From contig JAYKYS010000015.1 of NCBI GenBank assembly GCA_036924285.1, forward strand, positions 8,742,001-8,806,000: a DNA stretch of 64,000 nucleotides. The letters are read 5' to 3'. Positions within the stretch are counted from its first letter, which is position 1. Each line of letters starts with the position of its first letter. Positions 1-12,900 of the stretch are shown piece by piece. A program made the translations under genes and the position numbers. The notes below the pieces were generated by a model. That model did no database searches, had not been told where the DNA came from, and saw only the letters and a list, made by a program, of their open reading frames with translations. The stretch is from Asterella californica (Eukaryota; Streptophyta; Marchantiopsida; Marchantiales; Aytoniaceae).

Positions 1-97
1 ACACCATGCTTTTGACATGTCCAGACATGCACTGGCAGACGTGAAGAGAAAAGATGGGGACTGCCCAATGAAACCATACAGGACAAACGTCACTCAC

Positions 98-3000
98 TTG
101 TCCTCCGCCCGAGAAAATTTAGTACTAGCGTTGACATCCCATAGTCTGACTGTGCTATCAGCCGAGCCTGACGCTAGCAGCGAGCCTTCCCCACTGCAGA
201 GTATCACACAGATAACAGAAGCATTCAGGCTCTTCTAGTCCGTAAGTTTTAAAATCAAGCAAAGATTTCGGGAAGAACAGCCAATACCTGAAGGCAAGGG
301 TCCAAACGCAACCAGTGTGACCCATTAAAGGCAGGACACATCGTCCAGATCCCAGATCCCACATCATTATTGACCCGTCCTCATCACCCGACGCCATATA
401 CCGACCATCCGGAGACATGGTCAAAGACAGCACCATCCCGCGATGGCCTGTGAAGATGCGCATGCACTCACCCGTTTGCACATCCCACAGTCTCACTGTT
501 TTATCACTGGAACCCGTCGCAATGTAATTGCAGTTGACATGCCACTGAACACACTGCAAAGGTCACACGGATATGACACTATGTTAAGGTAACCGCAAAG
601 TGAACAATCTGTACAAAGGAGAACTCTATAAATTCCAAAGTTCCTTACATCAACGTCAGAGAGATGTCCAGCCATGATTCGTAACGGGTGCATACGCTCC
701 ATCGACCAGACACGTGCTGTCCGATCATGTGAAGCACTGGCGAAGTAATGACCGACAGGACAGTACTGCAGAAAACGAACGGATTCAAATTTAATGGTCA
801 CAACTCCGACAGCGCCGTATCTGACAACAGTGAAGATTTCAGAAGACAGAACCTGACCCTACGTAAGCCGTCGGACATCACCTTCCCATACAGCAGAAAA
901 GAACCCATTCTTGTTTAAAGAGAGACAATTTTGACGAACGAGAAAGAACAAAGCTGTTCCAAGAATTTCGAATTGTCTATACAAGCTGCTCGCTGGATCT
1001 ATTTGTGGGGTTATTATTTGTCCTCCTGCCATAAATTTAGTTTTCTGTCTACCCCAGTGAGTAAATCTTAGGACAGTTCCCCTGAAGGAACGCAGGTAAA
1101 GCAGTGGCCTTCCTGATTACAGATGACCACAACTAGGAGGTACAGTCTCTGGTGACATCAAACTATTAAACATACTTCACTTCGGGTTTCAATAATATTC
1201 CATGTGAACGGGAAGGAGAGAGGTCGAAATGCTATCCTGCCATCCTGCAGACAGTCTCTATACCCTATATCCACTAACCTGCACATCCCAGACAGGGTAG
1301 TTGTGCCCTTTATAGCAGCAAATGTTGGCATTCAACTTCAGACTCCATAATCGCACTGCATATGACGTGCACTGTGGTTAGTTCTCACACATCGACAGAG
1401 AATATACATGAAACTTAGAAGGTCATACGTTGTCTACATCACCGATCATTACGTGCTTCATCTAACATGAAATCGGTAGATGCAAACATACCGGACGGGA
1501 GAAAGTGAAGGCAAAAAACTTTATAACGCAATAACTGGTGAAAAGACACACTGAGCAAGGGTTAGCTTCGGACAAGGACAGAGCTGGTCGCGCCCTGTCC
1601 GACAAGGAGGTGAAGACATACCTGTGTGATCTCCTGATGCTGAAAGCATGTACTCTCCATCTGGGCTAAAGTTGGCTGCATAAACAGGTCCTGCATGACC
1701 TTTGAACAGGGTATAGGATGTTTTGTTGTTATCAACCGCAGTTCCTGTCGTGATGTTGTCGCCTGGGCTTTTTGTAGGTGTTCCATTCCCAGAAGTACCT
1801 ATAAATTTTAGGCATATAAATAAATTGCAGACTCAGTAAATATCTCCATCAAGTCAGTCTCACCACAACACCGTCAACCAACTGGCAGGAAGTCATAGAA
1901 AACATCATCCTGCAAAGACATGTTGTATCTTGATAATGTAACACTTCCAAACCATTTTTCTCGTGACAGTACCATTCTCAGAAGGGGCCACAGTCTCGCC
2001 AATCTTGGTCATATCCCACACCTGTTCGAAACGGAAATAAGGTAAAATGAAAAACGGCCCAAGAACGTACATATGAAGTGCTCGCAGAATATTTACGGTA
2101 TCATGAAACACAAGAAGGGGGGAGACTGGGAAATCTGCTAAACGGTCAAAATGTTTTTCTTGACTCCTTACTCAACTGTAATGCACAATCTCGGAATTTA
2201 GGGCAGTTCTGTCAGCTCACTCATGAGATATGAGACGTGGAACTGACTGTCTTGTTATGCGACAAAAGTGCACTAAATTACCCACAGATGTGATATAACA
2301 GAACGGAACAGAACTGATCATCACTTTATAGGCCACCTGGCAAAATGTATCACTCTGCATGAGAGACACAGAAATTGTCGGCCGCTTTAGAATGGGTACT
2401 TGAACTGGTCATGTAAGGGTTTTGGGCTTCGAAACTACCTTCAGTGATGAGTCCGAGAAACCTCCAACAACCAAAGATCCATCAGCTGATATGGAGACAC
2501 AGTTCAGACTGATAACCACATGAAACCGGTTCAGTAAATCGCCACCAGGAGTTACCCAAAAAAATTGAATTTCATATATATACCTGAGAAATTGAGTGAT
2601 GAAAGGCCAGCATTTCTGCATTGTTGGCGTCTAGATTGATAACATTGCTTGCACAGATGCTATTCGGTGTGAGTAGGCAGGTCCGAAAGCTAACCTGTTA
2701 TGCGTGTTGATGAATGTGTAGAAACTGACAGACGGCAAGGCGCTGCTGCCCAGCCGAGCTCTATTCCGAAGGTCATCTAGAGCTTGTCGTTCTAATTCCT
2801 CTGACCTGTAAATGCGTTTCAGAGATGTTCAATACTTACTTTACAGACCAACGCAAACAGGCCAAAAAGATACGTGCAGCTCCAAATGATACCCACAAAT
2901 AAGATAAACTTTTACTTTCAAGTACTGATCCGTAATAAAACCGTTCTAGTCAACAATTAGACTGATCACCGCGCATTCAGCAAGAAATGACAAAAGCAAG

Positions 3001-6000
3001 CTACGAGAACAGACCATTATATTACGCACCAAAGAGTGTACAGAACAAGCAACAGATAAACTCTTCAATAAAGAAGTCGGAAATAACTGGGAGTAGATGA
3101 ACCATACATGACAGGCAATGGCAATTCCGGCTTCACGCGAGGTATGACAGCAACGGCAGTTGTTTCAGACTTTGAACCCTTACCACCTCCACCGCCAGTC
3201 TTCTCCTTTTTTAGCTTTTTACTGGCAGCAGGTTTCCCACCGTCCGCTGTCCGCTTCTGCACTAACAGCAGTGATTCCACAGTAAGATTCTGCACTTGAA
3301 TGAGGTTGAGGCCCCCACCAACCGCTGGTGGTAAAGGGGAAATAAACATGAATCTCTCGCACCATCAACTTTCTATGCTGACCAGATCGAGTTTCTCGTG
3401 GTGGTTCATGTGATCAGAAGGTGGGGCGATACCCGGCATTTAGCCAGAACGTTTCAGTACTATTAGGTGACACTCGTATAACAAAAAGGCGAGTTTTCTG
3501 GACAGTTTCTCTGAACTTGACGAGAAAATTATAGATGAACCAAGAATCAACGGACACACAGAAGTGAATTATTGGCCAACTACCACAGTGGAATACTCCT
3601 GAAAATCTTGTACAGATCAAGTGCTTTAATTCTCCTTTCCGAATGTCACAAACATATATATTGGTACACGGGTAAAGCAGCTTTCTGAGAAAGCAGTGAC
3701 TTCGCCCGCACATGTGACAAACATATACTTCTGTTGTCTGAACTGCATTCCCGAAACCTACCTTACTTTCGTCCGCATCTGCGTCTTTGCTTTCTGCTTC
3801 AGCCTTCTCTGCTTCTGCGGCAAGTTCCTTCTCTAGCTTCTCCTCAAGTGAATCTTCAAGTGCCTAAGAAGACAGGGCGACGCTCGACTTGCTCAAAGAA
3901 AGAGGCTGTAGAGGTTGTGAGAAGCACAGATTTAGAATATTAAATTGCTTCGTGTATAAACACAATCTATCCTTACCCCCCACCGAATTTCTTTCTGGTT
4001 AATAAGCTCCACAGCATCTTGAGCCTTCCCAGTCAACGTCACAGCCTCTTCTTCTTCAAACAGCGGAGAGGGTTGTCCAGGGACGACTACAAAAGAACGC
4101 ACGTCAAACGTGAGCTGTTAAGCAGCAAAAATTAACTTGTATTCAACAAGGAAAAACACCCACGACATACGTGTATTCACTGTGTACAGATGATCCATGT
4201 ACCTTGGAGGTTAATGTGTGCGTTCACTATGCCGAGCATCAGCATCGAATCCGTGTTGTGAAGGTATTGCAACAGCAGCTCGAAGGAATACTGTGACAAA
4301 ATTCGCCACAAGTTTCAATCAGGTCAGAGGAAAACTCTTTCAGGATCATTTGAGTTTAAAAACAGGAGGGGCAAACTGAGGCAGTAGCGTTCATTCTCGA
4401 CACTGCAACTACGCTTCCCCAAACTGCAGTTCAAAGGTCATTAGTAACTACGGACATACCGACATTCAGTTCTTAATAGCCTGGATGGTAGTCCGCTATA
4501 GATGTCTGCCGGATACGGGGCTGAAAGCAGTACCTAAGAGGAAAGAGCGGCAAGCAGGTGCGTAACTGGAGCTTTCTGTGGACAGGCCCCAAGATAGAAC
4601 CTTCGTGTCAAACTGGCCCACGAGACAGATATGTTGGACAAAGAAGTACTGCATATATAATTTTCAGCTGAAGAGTTAGGTCCGCTTCATTACCTGGCAC
4701 ATTTTAATGTCAATCTTATTCTCCCTGAACGTCCGAGCAAGCTCAGTTTCCTGCAGTCGACAAGAGTGCCCGCGCATTGGGAACCATCAGCGAAGTCGCA
4801 GATGGTTTCTATTAGAATCGCCCTACAATACAACTAGGCATTTGATTTGCAACATTCGAACAGCAGACAGAGTCTTGAGGAACAACTGGCGACTGGTTCG
4901 GCCGGGGTTCTCACATCAGCCTCTATGGAAGGAAACTAGCGACAGTTGTAGGAGAGAAAAAATATAGAAAGCAGACAAGCCGACCTCCAGATGTTGAGGG
5001 GCAAGCACACCCTCAAGTTTTTGCAAATCTCGCATGTGTAATGCTTCATGATCCTCCCGGAAAGTTTGGAAAAACGCTCGAGCTGTTGACAAGCAATGGT
5101 GAGATCACGCGTTTCCCATGCAACATCAGCTTCTTACAGAACCGCTGACTTTTTCGCTAATTATTACGATAGGAGTTCACAAGCACAGCAAATACTAAGG
5201 CACTTATGGTTGAACTTGGGTAGTATGTTAACCTGACGACGGATGCAGTTACCTTCTTGTGAATATCCTTTGGCCACCAACTCCAAATAGGAGTGCACAA
5301 AAACAGGATAAAGTATCCTGAGCAGTTCATTCTGTAGAAAGCAGCAAAAGCATTGCTTCAATGTCCCAGCTGGCTTTAAACCGTCTCTTTAACGGCTTCA
5401 CAACGGACTGTAACAACAACTTCAGAAGGACCAAGGCCTCGGCTTCAAACGGCATTTGAAGTATAGCGATGAACTTCAGTTTATCGGTCTACAGAAGCTA
5501 TGAGCCAATGCATTATGCGAGGAGCATTTCATAGTAGGACAGACGCAGCGGATCTATTGCATCCTTCGTGAAGGGAAATGCAAGGAAAAAGTCGGAGTTT
5601 GGAAACCTTATACTGGTCTAGGGAAGAGTGAACCCACGACCGTAACTTGCTGAATCCTTCTTTGTAACGTCCTGGATTGTTATCAGACCTGTTGTTGCCA
5701 ATCACCGCATTGGAAACACAACTTTCAGCAGCGTGCAATAAAAGATAATTGAATAAAGCCCAGATATAAACATCAAATACGATCAAAGTCAATTACGAAT
5801 TCCTTCCACGCTCCATTGAGCAATCCTCCCATGCAGTGATTGAATCTCATGTTCCGCCAGATACACATTGTTAATGTTAAGAGCTTGTCAAAGTCTGGCA
5901 TATATCCATGAAAATGTATTCACCCCATCCAAATTCCTCAAGCATGGATCATGACATCTCTGCTAGCAGCAGATACGTAGAATCAAACGCAGAATTGTCA

Positions 6001-6493
6001 TTACGTATAACAACCTGGTGCTTGCAACTGTATCTTCAGTTATGGTCAAGTGAAGAAAGATTTAACCCGATAAAGATATGACATTCTTCACTCTGCTGAG
6101 AGTGACGACTGCCTATCACATCTCACCGATGCTATAATGCTTCAGAGAACCCCTGAAATGTATTCCAGCAGAACAAAAACTCTGAAGACCCCGATTCGCA
6201 TGAAACTGGCATGAGAAGTCTACAGATGCTCAACCAGCCTTAGCAGGTGCCCATTACAAATAAGCCTTGAAAATAAAAATTTCTGAAAATTACTACCTGG
6301 AGTAAAAGAATATCTGGTTGGCGATGACAGGGTCCATCGCAGAACTAGGAGCGGCAGACTGAGTGCTAGAAGCCGGCTTCACCTTACTTTGCTCATCTTG
6401 GAAAGCAAGCTCCGCAGCTCGGTACCCCTTCTTTTTCAAATAAGCGAGGACCGCTTTGTCAATCTGAAAATCCTCCATCTCTAAAACCCTCAC
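98..6493 (-). CDS. TAF5: TAF5, TFIID/SAGA subunit (LisH, NTD2 and WD40); 17 exons, 3' end off the left edge
   Basis: Scaffold subunit of the general transcription factor TFIID, also part of SAGA, acting in the nucleus. I joined these exons on GT-AG sites in one continuous frame: 6493-6297, 5688-5607, 5331-5253, 5082-4985, 4750-4694, 4290-4203, 4086-3977, 3863-3762, 3289-3108, 2805-2695, 2508-2439, 2021-1973, 1798-1622, 1355-1279, 765-649, 553-288 and 193-98, about 652 codons. The N-terminus is a LisH motif (DKAVLAYLKKKGYRAAELAF). Next comes the TAF5 NTD2 helical domain (LRSWVHSSLDQYK, LLRILYPVFVHSYLELVAKG), then an acidic/Lys-rich linker ending in RVKPELPLPVM. WD40 units follow, with blades ending in LKVWD, VRLWS, ARVWS, VRLWD, IMMWD and VRLWD. 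The start may be the first Met or the sixth codon (MEDFQ). Plant TAF5 is about 670 residues, so only a short C-terminal piece is missing. Every intron phase matches and there is no frameshift, so the gene looks functional. Confidence 0.95.
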
Positions 6494-7162
6494 ACACTTC
6501 CACAGGAACTTTCAGTGATTGAAGACGATCCTTATAAATGCCAATTGTCTCTTACTCCTCGTTCGAAACGGTCATCTCTGCAGTCGACTATGATGCACCA
6601 ACGCGCTCAAGAAGCCCAACTCTCAAGTGACGAAATATATCAGTTACTCAGGAGCACTACCAGTTTTTCGAAATTTCTCCAAATGATCGACTGAAACCTG
6701 AACCACAAGCTTTCGCAGTAAAACTATTTCACTATTCGCCGGATCTTCAAAAATTTGCAACGCGCAACTTTGTCATCGCCCTCGGCAGGCATTTCTCTGT
6801 AGAGCGGTCATTGTCTTTTGGTCTACAATCAGGTGTCCTCGCATCCAGCAGGCCATGACAGTCTCCGCTTCCAAGCCTCCGAGTTTAAACCCTCCACGTT
6901 TATGCGCAGTCACCGTGCTACCACAAGGCGGGGTTGGTTTCGATTTGACACCTAGTAGAACTGCAATCCATCGACTTCTACTCCCTCTCTTTTCCTTCCC
7001 CACTGTCTTCGAGCGGGTCACACCAACCCCAGGGGCGCCGTTCCACTACGTAGTTTTGTTCTGTGGCTTACATGTGCTGCGCAGTGCAATCGCAGGCTAT
7101 GCATTTGGTACAGCACAGGGAGTGGAAAAAGAAAACAAACAGAGGGAGTGACACGCGACGAA
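6494..7162. promoter_or_regulatory. Upstream region of TAF5
   Basis: This stretch before the TAF5 start must hold its 5' leader and promoter. It is closer to balanced composition than the AT-rich spacer beyond 7160. I see no convincing TATA box and no divergent gene. Open frames here on both strands overlap each other and have no recognisable content. Confidence 0.35.
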
Positions 7163-10116
7163 TTAAAATTGCATATGAAGGAAACGATAAAACGTCTTTC
7201 TACGTTTTGTCACGGGCCTTTTCGAATTGACCGTTAGCTCTGCAAATGCATAGCAATGACTAACGGAAAACGACTGTATGGGAAACACAGAGAAGAACCA
7301 GATTCGTTTAGTCCTACTGTAGTAGCACACTATCTTCGTCTTTATTGCATATCTTCTTCTTTGTTTTACATTTGCGTAACTTACCATCGAATTCAGAGGA
7401 ATGGGAAAAGGACAAGGTAGATAAACGTTTTGTCGTTTATCTTCAATACTATATTTAATATATTTTTTACACTTTAAAGAGATCTTAAATATCCCTTTGA
7501 TGGATTGATAAATAGGAAGGGTTAATCTATGCCTAAACTCTTTCTCGCAGAATAGTTTGGTCATGAATCAAACTTATTAAGAAAAATATTCTACTCGTTG
7601 TCTAACCAGGACTTTTAAGAAGTAGAGATTACTTCTCTGTTGTTATGCATTTGCACATCTAAACGTAGATTCTACTGAAACAAGAAGAAGGCAAAAAGAG
7701 AAGCATATAGTTTCATTATGCGGAAGAGATAATTGAGAACCAAGAAACTGAAAATTTATATCTAAATTTACTCTTGTTGATAAAATTTCCTACAAGAAAA
7801 AACATTATTAAGTTAAGATTTAAAACAAAGTTTTCTCATAGCTTTACATACCCAATTAATTTCACAATTAAATATCCAACATTCATTGAAAATATTAAAT
7901 AAAAAATTTAGTGATTCTTTGAAACAAAACAATATCTTTCTCCTAACCTAAAGTAAACGGAGAAACAAAAAAATTATTTTTCTTCACTTTTATACTTACA
8001 CCTAGAGTTTAATGTAGCATATATACACTTAAACTGTGAATTTATCTATTATAGTTGTTGTACATCTAAACTAGTTTGAAATTTACCTTTGAACGATTAT
8101 GTATAGCTATCCTTTGACTGTGAATCCCATAAAAACAATGAATTGTTTTCTTTGAGTATATTTATCATATTAGACGAAGGTTAGAGGAAAGGAGGAAAAT
8201 TGTAGACTTAGATCAATCTCAAATGTATAGCCTTGCAATTCCATTACAAGCCTAGCACATTGTTATGTTTATTGTTTTATGATGCATCATGCATCTAAGT
8301 GCAAGATCAAGTGTAATTAGTTACATGAAGAGCAACCCTATATGTCTGAAACATAATTGATTCTTTAAGATGTTGTTAGGATTGAACGTGGTTCATGAGA
8401 GTGAGTAATACACTTTGCGATGCCAAGTGTATATCTTCTTCCTCTGCCACCTCTTCAAAGTAATCTACACCTTGAAGCATAGCTACATCCTCTCCGAAAG
8501 ATGCTGACACATCAAAACTATATGCACCATCCTTTTTTAGTCTCCACTTCTATGTCAGATAATATTTACATGTTGAAGACAAGAGAAGAGATGTACATGA
8601 ACTGACTTCGGTCAATCTCCACTGCAATACAATATCGACTAGCATGCAATGTGCACACCAAAGTTGTCTTAAAATCTAAAAAAGATCCATGATTGAGTCA
8701 CTTTCTCTGAAAAAATAATTGATCAGTTTACTGATCACAACTTGAGACTTCTAGTAAACATTCACATGTTTACCATCAGATAATAAGATCTTGTAAATGC
8801 AAGCTGGAGCTACAATTCCAATCTACGGATACCCAACATCTGAATCAAAATGTTCCATAGACATTTTCTCATATTTGTTCAGAATCTTGCTATCTAGTAC
8901 TAGTGGTTCATTGTTATTCTAGGTCCACCTACATTCTTACATTTCGTATTCACCCAAACACAAGGAGAAACTATGCATCCACAGTCGCGTAAAGCTTGTC
9001 CAACATCTATTGCTTGTTGAAGATTATAAAAGATGATCATTGTCTAATACTCTGATGTCGAGAGTTGAGCGAAGTGCATCCACATCTCAATCATATCCTT
9101 GTTAGAGAAACCCTTCGAATCAACGTGTGATTAATTATTGAGTTGAAACTCATACGAAATATCTATGATCGTCAACATGAACCTCTATTTCTCAATAGAA
9201 GTGGACATCTTCCTCAAGTCTACAAGATAGCCGTTCAAGTTGTAAGCTTCTTCTGCACATTCATTGCACCAACTACATAAAGTATTCAGATGCATATGAA
9301 TCGCTTCATCATTTTTCTTTTGTCTCTTTGTACTCCTAAGCACGCTTAACATGATCTATAAAGTCTAGCGGTAAAATCTTCAACAAAGTCTTCATCTTTG
9401 AAGGAAGTTTCTTCTACTCTTCTTCAACAGGTTCTTCAACACCAAATAGTCATTTCGACAAAACATTACGATGAGAACAATCATTTTGCAAAATGAGAGA
9501 AAATATATTAACTTACAAGATAACCAAGAGGAAAATGTCACAGCAAGCCATGAACTTCATGGATTCTCATGTTGATTGTGAGTAAGACAAACTGAAATAG
9601 AAAATACAAACAAATTTCTTACTAGTAACTTTTCAAGGCCAGAAAGAAAGAATAGAGTTGTTCTTCTTGAGTGTAAGGACCAATTCTCACTTACGCTTCA
9701 GCCGAGTATTTAATATCAATCATCTACACCACGACCATTTGGATGCAGTCCATGACACGACACCTCTCGCACCTCTCTTATACATCTCATCCATTGAAAG
9801 TTGTCCCTAGTTGACGTGAAAAGAGATGGAGAGTCTACAATCGTCGGTCACATTCTACGTTACTCACCATCAGACGTTTTTCATCTCACCATCGTCACTC
9901 TTTTTTGTCTTTCCATCTTTGATAGGAGGTTTCAATCCTTTGATCTCATGTTGCTCCTACTTTTGAAATATATGTTCATGGATCTCCCATAGAGGTCCCA
10001 CTCTGAAGGTCACTTAGAAACTACCATCCAAAGTCCACATGTTCTTTTGGAGTTCATCTTCAGTTTGGACAATAATTATCTCAAACATCGACCGTATCCA
10101 CAAGGTGTTTGTACTC
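7163..10116. other. AT-rich spacer with a decayed coding trace on the minus strand
   Basis: About 3 kb of AT-rich DNA without an intact gene. On the minus strand between roughly 9290 and 8930 a broken reading frame is still visible. It includes a Cys pair (CSWCNECAEEAYNLNGYLVD) and, after one stop, SKGFSNKDMIEMWMHFAQLS and QQAIDVGQALRDCGC. These read like old coding sequence, probably from a mobile element, but I do not recognise the family. The rest shows nothing I can name. Confidence 0.3.
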
Positions 10117-10155
10117 TCACTCAGTCTTCTTACTCTCAGTAAGAAGACTGAGTGA
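10117..10155. repeat. Perfect 18-bp inverted repeat with 3-nt loop
   Basis: Arms at 10117-10134 and 10138-10155 are exact reverse complements (core ACTCAGTCTTCTTACT), separated only by CTC. It sits at the 3' end of the minus-strand open frame 10747-10136. It could be a terminator-like hairpin, the tip of a foldback element, or a recent palindromic duplication. Confidence 0.85.
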
Positions 10156-10747
10156 AAGTATTATACTTTTTGGTGGAAGGTGTACTTACACTGTCGTAGC
10201 GAGAGTCTTTTCTTTGAGCAAGGGCGTACCTTCTGAATGTGACTAGCGACCGATGCACGTCGGAGCGACTAGTATCATGTAATTTCTCTCTGACTTCTTC
10301 TAAATCTAAGCACTTTCTTTCTCTCAGTAAAGGGTCAAGATAACCACACGAAAATGTTGGATGATCATGGATACGACAAACGATATATGCGATGACATGA
10401 TCTCTCGATAGTATTTGTCCGAAGTTCCTCACTACTAAGGAATCGTACATGACTTTGGGTCGACAAATGTGTCTTATCTCGCACTCAGTGTTAAAGTTTA
10501 CATGTGGGAGTTGGTTTAGATCCACCCTTCGTTAGATGAGGATAAAGATGATAAGATCACATTCTTGGCCGTAAGTGACAACAAATAAGATCACAAGGAC
10601 AGGCGAGAGCATGACTTGCGCAGTAAAGTTATGTCCAAAGGATACTATCAAAAACGGTTGGAAATATACTCGTTCCATGTACATCATTTTAATTTGAAAG
10701 GGGTTTCGAAAAGAGAATCTTGGTTGTAAGTAGAGTCCTTCGTCCAT
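10136..10747 (-). pseudogene. Unidentified repeated coding family, copy 1
   Basis: Two open frames, 10747-10532 and 10525-10136, read as one damaged protein-like segment. The first part carries FRNPFQIKMMYMERVYF and then VILFVVTYGQECDLI. The second starts VDLNQLPHVNFNTECEIRHI. The same order of blocks recurs at 12591-12900 and 54009-54346, for example NPFHIKLHYIYRDHF, ILAVVTYEEN and MDLNFPANVLLNV, so this is a dispersed family. I do not recognise a domain. Blocks conserved across three differently decayed copies suggest it once encoded a protein, most likely carried by a mobile element. Copy 1 has the longest open frames. Confidence 0.5.
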
Positions 10748-10755
10748 CTCTCACA

Positions 10756-11959
10756 ACATTAGCACTCCAACTACAAAAGTATATGGATTCATAGAGCGTC
10801 AATACATACTCATAAGATCACTACCACCTCTCTACGAGTAATCACTTGAATTTCCTTAAGGTCCAATGTCCCACATACATCACTCTCCTTTGCTTTAAAA
10901 GTTTCAAACACAAAACAAAAATAGGTGCAAGATCACTAACCGATCAACGAAAGACACACGGATCGATGAGGTAGCACACATGTACATCGCATGTTTGATG
11001 CAACTTTACTCATCCTCGTGTATATCGTTTCGTTGGACGGTTCTAGTGCATTCACCGTAACACGTCTTATCACTAGTCACTAGACTAGACAAGTAGTCGT
11101 TAGAAGTCAAGGATCACACTTTGACACGTTGAGTACGAAAGTGACAGCCACATGACGCGATCACAACGTAGATCGCTATAGTCTTGTCTACGTCTAGTAT
11201 ACCTCCCAAAGCAGTACAGACATCACATTGAATGCTTTTCTGCTAGTTGTCGCTAACAAGCCTCGAGACCTAGACTAGATACCGTTGTCCAATACAACTC
11301 GGCAGAAAAGCAGCGAAGTTTCACACATGATAGGTTCAGATCTACATCTCAGTCTTCTCTCAAACTTGCCACGTAAGTAGGATACTAAGATTTCTACTTA
11401 CATGTTAAATTTTAGGAAGATCCCCTCTCACAATTAATACAAATTCTCAGAAACTTACACGTACTTCTAATCTCAGATTCAAGACAGAAGCTTCCTCGCC
11501 TAAATGAACCGTCTACTTCGACTCAAACTTCCTGTGCCAACAAATCACAAGGTAAACTCACTACTCAGGAAATTTCAGTCGATTTGACCGTTCGGATCAT
11601 CTTCCATAAATCTGCGAACTTGCTGCTCCAGATTGAAAGCTTTCTACACCCCACCGTCTTCAAATCGTCATTGCGTCCAATCCGCAAAACATCCGACAAT
11701 GAAATTTAGGATCAGAGCTTCGGCAACTGACAAGCTACAAGCTCATGAAATTTGGTCTCAATCTGACGGCGCACTCATTCAAACTCCTCAATCTTTCAAT
11801 CTAAGCTCAGAAGAGCAAGGCTTTTCACCTCATTTCTTCACAACTTATACAACTGTGCGCAAACGTAATTATACGCGTAGTTTACATACTAATTGAATGC
11901 GCAACCGGACAATGTTGCACATCTGCATCTACATTATTGTCGTATGCGAACAACGCTGT
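10756..11959. other. Spacer without recognised gene
   Basis: About 1.2 kb leading up to the 5' LTR of the chromovirus. There is a short plus-strand open frame at 11633-11896, but it has no recognisable motif and no homologue elsewhere in the window. I see no RNA gene or regulatory site I would defend. Confidence 0.4.
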
Positions 11960-12450
11960 TGTAATAAGTAGAGTTCTACTTATCGATTAGAGATGAACAT
12001 TGGTTTGATAAAAGTCATCGGTATAACAGTTAGTTATGTCTAAGTAGGACTAAGAATAGAAATAGCAAAATAGTACTTCTACTCATAGGCAGGAGTATCA
12101 AAAGATCATTGAAACTTTTCAGAAGGATTCAATGGTCCGAATGATGTTGTTTCGATCAGAGAATAGACCGCTAGAGGTAGAGCTTAAGGTATGCCTTTTA
12201 ATGCCACGGTTCGTATTCTTTGAGAGCTTTTCAACGAGCGCTTGTTTTTCTCATTCTGAGACCCCTAGATGTTGTTTTGGAGTTTCAAATTTTAGATTGC
12301 ATGTAAACCATGTCAACGATTCGTCTGCTCATTTTGGGTGGTCAGCATTGGATTGAACTTTATCTTGTACTCATTCTCTCACTATACAAAGTATGAGAAT
12401 GCACTCCAAAGGCATTCAAGTTTGAGTTCACTATGGAGCCCCTTCTTATA
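11960..12450 (+). repeat. 5' LTR of the chromovirus
   Basis: Aligns along its length with 16258-16743. Shared blocks include GAGTTCTACTTATCGATTAG near the start and CATTCAA.TTTGAG near the end. It ends just before the primer-binding site. Confidence 0.88.
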
Positions 12451-12451
12451 A

Positions 12452-12463
12452 TGGTATCAGAGC
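12452..12463 (+). other. Primer-binding site for initiator tRNA-Met
   Basis: TGGTATCAGAGC immediately follows the 5' LTR. This is the standard plant LTR-retrotransposon primer site, complementary to the 3' end of initiator tRNA-Met. It fixes the LTR end at 12450-12451 and sets the element's direction. Confidence 0.92.
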
Positions 12464-12590
12464 AATGAACTCAAAGAGCACGAATTTATCACGCTTGGAA
12501 GAATCTTTGATCGAGGTGCTTGGTAATTAGAACTATGAGTGCACCGAAAGGTTAGTCTCGAGTATATGAAGTGTATAAGAGAGCTATGTT

Positions 12591-12900
12591 ATGAAAAGAG
12601 ATAGATTTCTAACCCCGCAATTGTCATTCTTGAATCTTTTTCATATCAAGCTTATGTATTTACGTCGTGAACATTTTCGAGTGTATCTTGTCCACCATTT
12701 CAGTAAAAATTTTGCCCGACCCTTTGATTCTTCTAGTAGTGACATATACGGTCAGTTAAGATTTGACTGTCTATATCTTGATTTAGTTGAGCATGGATCT
12801 AAATCTACCTGCTCCTTGTTCTTTTCAATAAATGGATGGAGATCCGCTATGTCTGTAGATCAAAATCGTTACTATAGAGCTTGTGATTATAAATTTTGGT
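12591..12900 (+). pseudogene. Unidentified repeated coding family, copy 2, inside the chromovirus leader
   Basis: The open frame shows LSFLNLFHIKLMYLRREHF, matching NPFQIKMMYMERVYF of copy 1 and NPFHIKLHYIYRDHF of copy 3. In another frame it continues MDLNLPAPCSF and, after a frameshift, MEIRYVCRSK. The latter matches CEIRHICRPK of copy 1 and IDIRCHCRWK of copy 3. It lies between the primer site and gag, so either it inserted there or the retroelement captured it. Confidence 0.45.

Noticed and set aside
7163..7564. 133-codon minus-strand frame
   Set aside because: No recognisable domain, no partner exons, AT-rich setting; likely chance.
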